Origin: Enterococcus hirae ATCC 9790
GTDB taxonomy: Bacteria > Bacillota > Bacilli > Lactobacillales > Enterococcaceae
Length of the DNA stretch: 64,000 nt
Assembly: GCF_000271405.2 (NCBI RefSeq)
Contig: NC_018081.1
Span: 296,856-360,855, forward strand
Direction: 5' to 3'
Shown: in pieces, positions 63,032-64,000 of the stretch
How positions within the stretch are numbered: position 1 is the stretch's first letter
Layout of the letters: each line of letters starts with the position of its first letter
The notes under the pieces: model-generated
Seen by the model: the letters and a program-made list of their open reading frames with translations, nothing else
Database searches by the model: none
What the model was told of the DNA's origin: nothing
Made by a program: the position numbers and the translations under genes

Positions 63032-64000
63032 CTAGCTGGTAGAGGAAACATTGGACGTTTCCTTTTGATTTACGACATTTTTTTCGCTGATGCATTGTTT
63101 AATTTGTTTAATTAGTTCTTGCCAATTATGATTGTTGGGCAATCGTTGCCATAAGATATGGGTACATTGAAGGTTTCCTAAATGAAAGTCAGAAATATAG
63201 ATATCCGTTTTCGAAGAAATAACTTTTTCAATGACTATTTTTCCAGCTAAGGAATATTGGAGATGTTCTGCAATAAACTCTTCATACGCTTTTCCATAAG
63301 AAAAATCCAACGTAATATAAACAGCTTCTTCAACTGCTTCTAAGGGAAAATTTTCAATCAATTCCATCATATAGTACATGTATAAATCTGCTTTTTCTTC
63401 TTCATTAAGTAAAATAGAACGAGCTGTTTCCATAATGGTTTCATTGACTTTCTGATCAAATAAAGGATATTCTTCTCTTAAAAATTGAAAATTATGGATA
63501 TTTCCAAAACGATGATGGATATCGGGCATAAATAACAACCGTTCATGTAGCGGTTGCACATTTTTCAATAACACTTTAAACAGACGTTGATCAACAAAAG
63601 TTGAATCAGCAATACCTTTTAGCATACTTGAATAATTATTGTTAAAAATTGACAGTGTCGGATCTAGTTCAGAAAAATCTAGACAAGACTTCTTATCAAT
63701 GATCCGATTAACATATAAATAGGCATACAAGACTGAAGCTTCTTTTACTGCTACTGTATCTGATATTTGGTACTCTGTCTTCAATTTTCCTGCAAGTTTT
63801 TGAACCAATATTGAGGTCTGATCAACTTTGATCGTCAGATGTGCTTCATCCAAATACGCTTTTCTCTGAATCCGAAGCGCACTGATTGATAGAAATAAAG
63901 ATAATTTATAACGTAAACTATTACGGATTCTAATCCTAAAAAATTGTTCGATCCAAAATACAAGCCGGTCACTTTGATTTTTTTGTTGCTCAGTAAAAGG
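63032..64000 (-). CDS. Mga-family regulator, C-terminal part (start beyond window)
   Basis: The frame is open from 63032 to the right edge (about 322 residues, N-terminus missing); an internal TTG at 63853 is not a true start, as the frame continues upstream without a break (SDRLVFWIEQFFRIRIRNSLRYKLSLFLSISALRIQRKAYL). The central part (EASVLYAYLYVNRIIDKK; LLFMPDIHHRFGNIHNF; YMYYMMELIENFP) and the C-terminal EIIB-like part (KTDIYISDFHLG) resemble the helical PRD and EIIB domains of Mga/AtxA regulators. Length and lay-out match the C-terminal half of the regulator at 1967-3466, but the sequences are not close. Target genes are outside the window. Confidence 0.65.
   Translation of the reverse strand, partial: PFTEQQKNQSDRLVFWIEQFFRIRIRNSLRYKLSLFLSISALRIQRKAYLDEAHLTIKVDQTSILVQKLAGKLKTEYQISDTVAVKEASVLYAYLYVNRIIDKKSCLDFSELDPTLSIFNNNYSSMLKGIADSTFVDQRLFKVLLKNVQPLHERLLFMPDIHHRFGNIHNFQFLREEYPLFDQKVNETIMETARSILLNEEEKADLYMYYMMELIENFPLEAVEEAVYITLDFSYGKAYEEFIAEHLQYSLAGKIVIEKVISSKTDIYISDFHLGNLQCTHILWQRLPNNHNWQELIKQIKQCISEKNVVNQKETSNVSSTS

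Overview
The window looks like a chromosomal segment of an Enterococcus, most likely of the E. faecium group. The grounds are AT-rich low-GC Gram-positive coding with strong AGGAGG ribosome sites, an agmatine deiminase cluster in the enterococcal order (aguR divergent from aguB-aguD-aguA), an Mga-type regulator divergent from a von Willebrand pilus adhesin, a sufCDSUB operon and a T-box-led metNIQ operon. The species call is inference.

Layout. 1-3.5 kb: start of a pilus-tip-type adhesin (minus strand, runs off the left edge) and a divergent Mga/EbpR-like regulator. 3.6-8.4 kb: two ATPase-permease fusions of the MacB/FtsX type with a divergent MerR-like regulator. 8.6-13.8 kb: agmatine catabolism (antiporter, agmatine deiminase, putrescine carbamoyltransferase, membrane-anchored LuxR-type AguR, a perfect cre site), with only a decayed stub of the carbamate kinase gene. 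14.2-23.4 kb: a mannose-family PTS, a GH35 beta-galactosidase, tagatose-6-phosphate kinase and aldolase, an AgaS-type isomerase and a GntR regulator, i.e. uptake and catabolism of a galactosyl-hexosamine type sugar, plus a decayed second GntR gene.

23.6-47.0 kb is accessory DNA. It holds an ISL3-type transposase remnant; a three-gene ABC-three-component (ABC-3C) type conflict system whose protease/effector gene has lost its 5' end; a secreted two-repeat protein of unknown function; a cluster of a DUF6119/TIGR04141-like protein, a small protein and an SF1 helicase with a DUF2726-like nuclease tail; and an 11.4 kb island at the 3' end of sufB. The island has the gene order of a phage-inducible chromosomal island (integrase and repressor one way, excisionase and primase the other) and carries a DEAD/DEAH-type helicase next to an Abi_C/HEPN protein as likely anti-phage cargo. 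Its ends are marked by two synonymous but diverged copies of the last sufB codons and terminator, and by an 18-base integrase arm-like repeat inside each end. A third, weaker copy of this signature near 29.9-30.07 kb suggests repeated accretion at the same site.

47.0-64 kb returns to core genes: sufB-U-S-D-C, metQ-I-N with a methionine T-box, a GcvH-like protein, an ArsC/Spx-like protein, RodA/FtsW, a LysR regulator divergent from a TDT-family transporter and a YeiH-type exporter, an Ogt methyltransferase, a GtrB-like glycosyltransferase and the C-terminal part of another Mga-type regulator.

A caution for every gene here: at least a dozen reading frames are broken by single-base length changes in A/T runs of 5-8 bases, including in core genes such as metI and aguR. 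In each case adding or removing one base restores a family-typical protein. This points to homopolymer errors in the underlying assembly rather than real gene loss, and I annotate those genes over their restored full length. Only aguC, the GntR remnant at 18.8-19.4 kb, the transposase remnants and the 5'-truncated ABC-3C effector look truly degraded.
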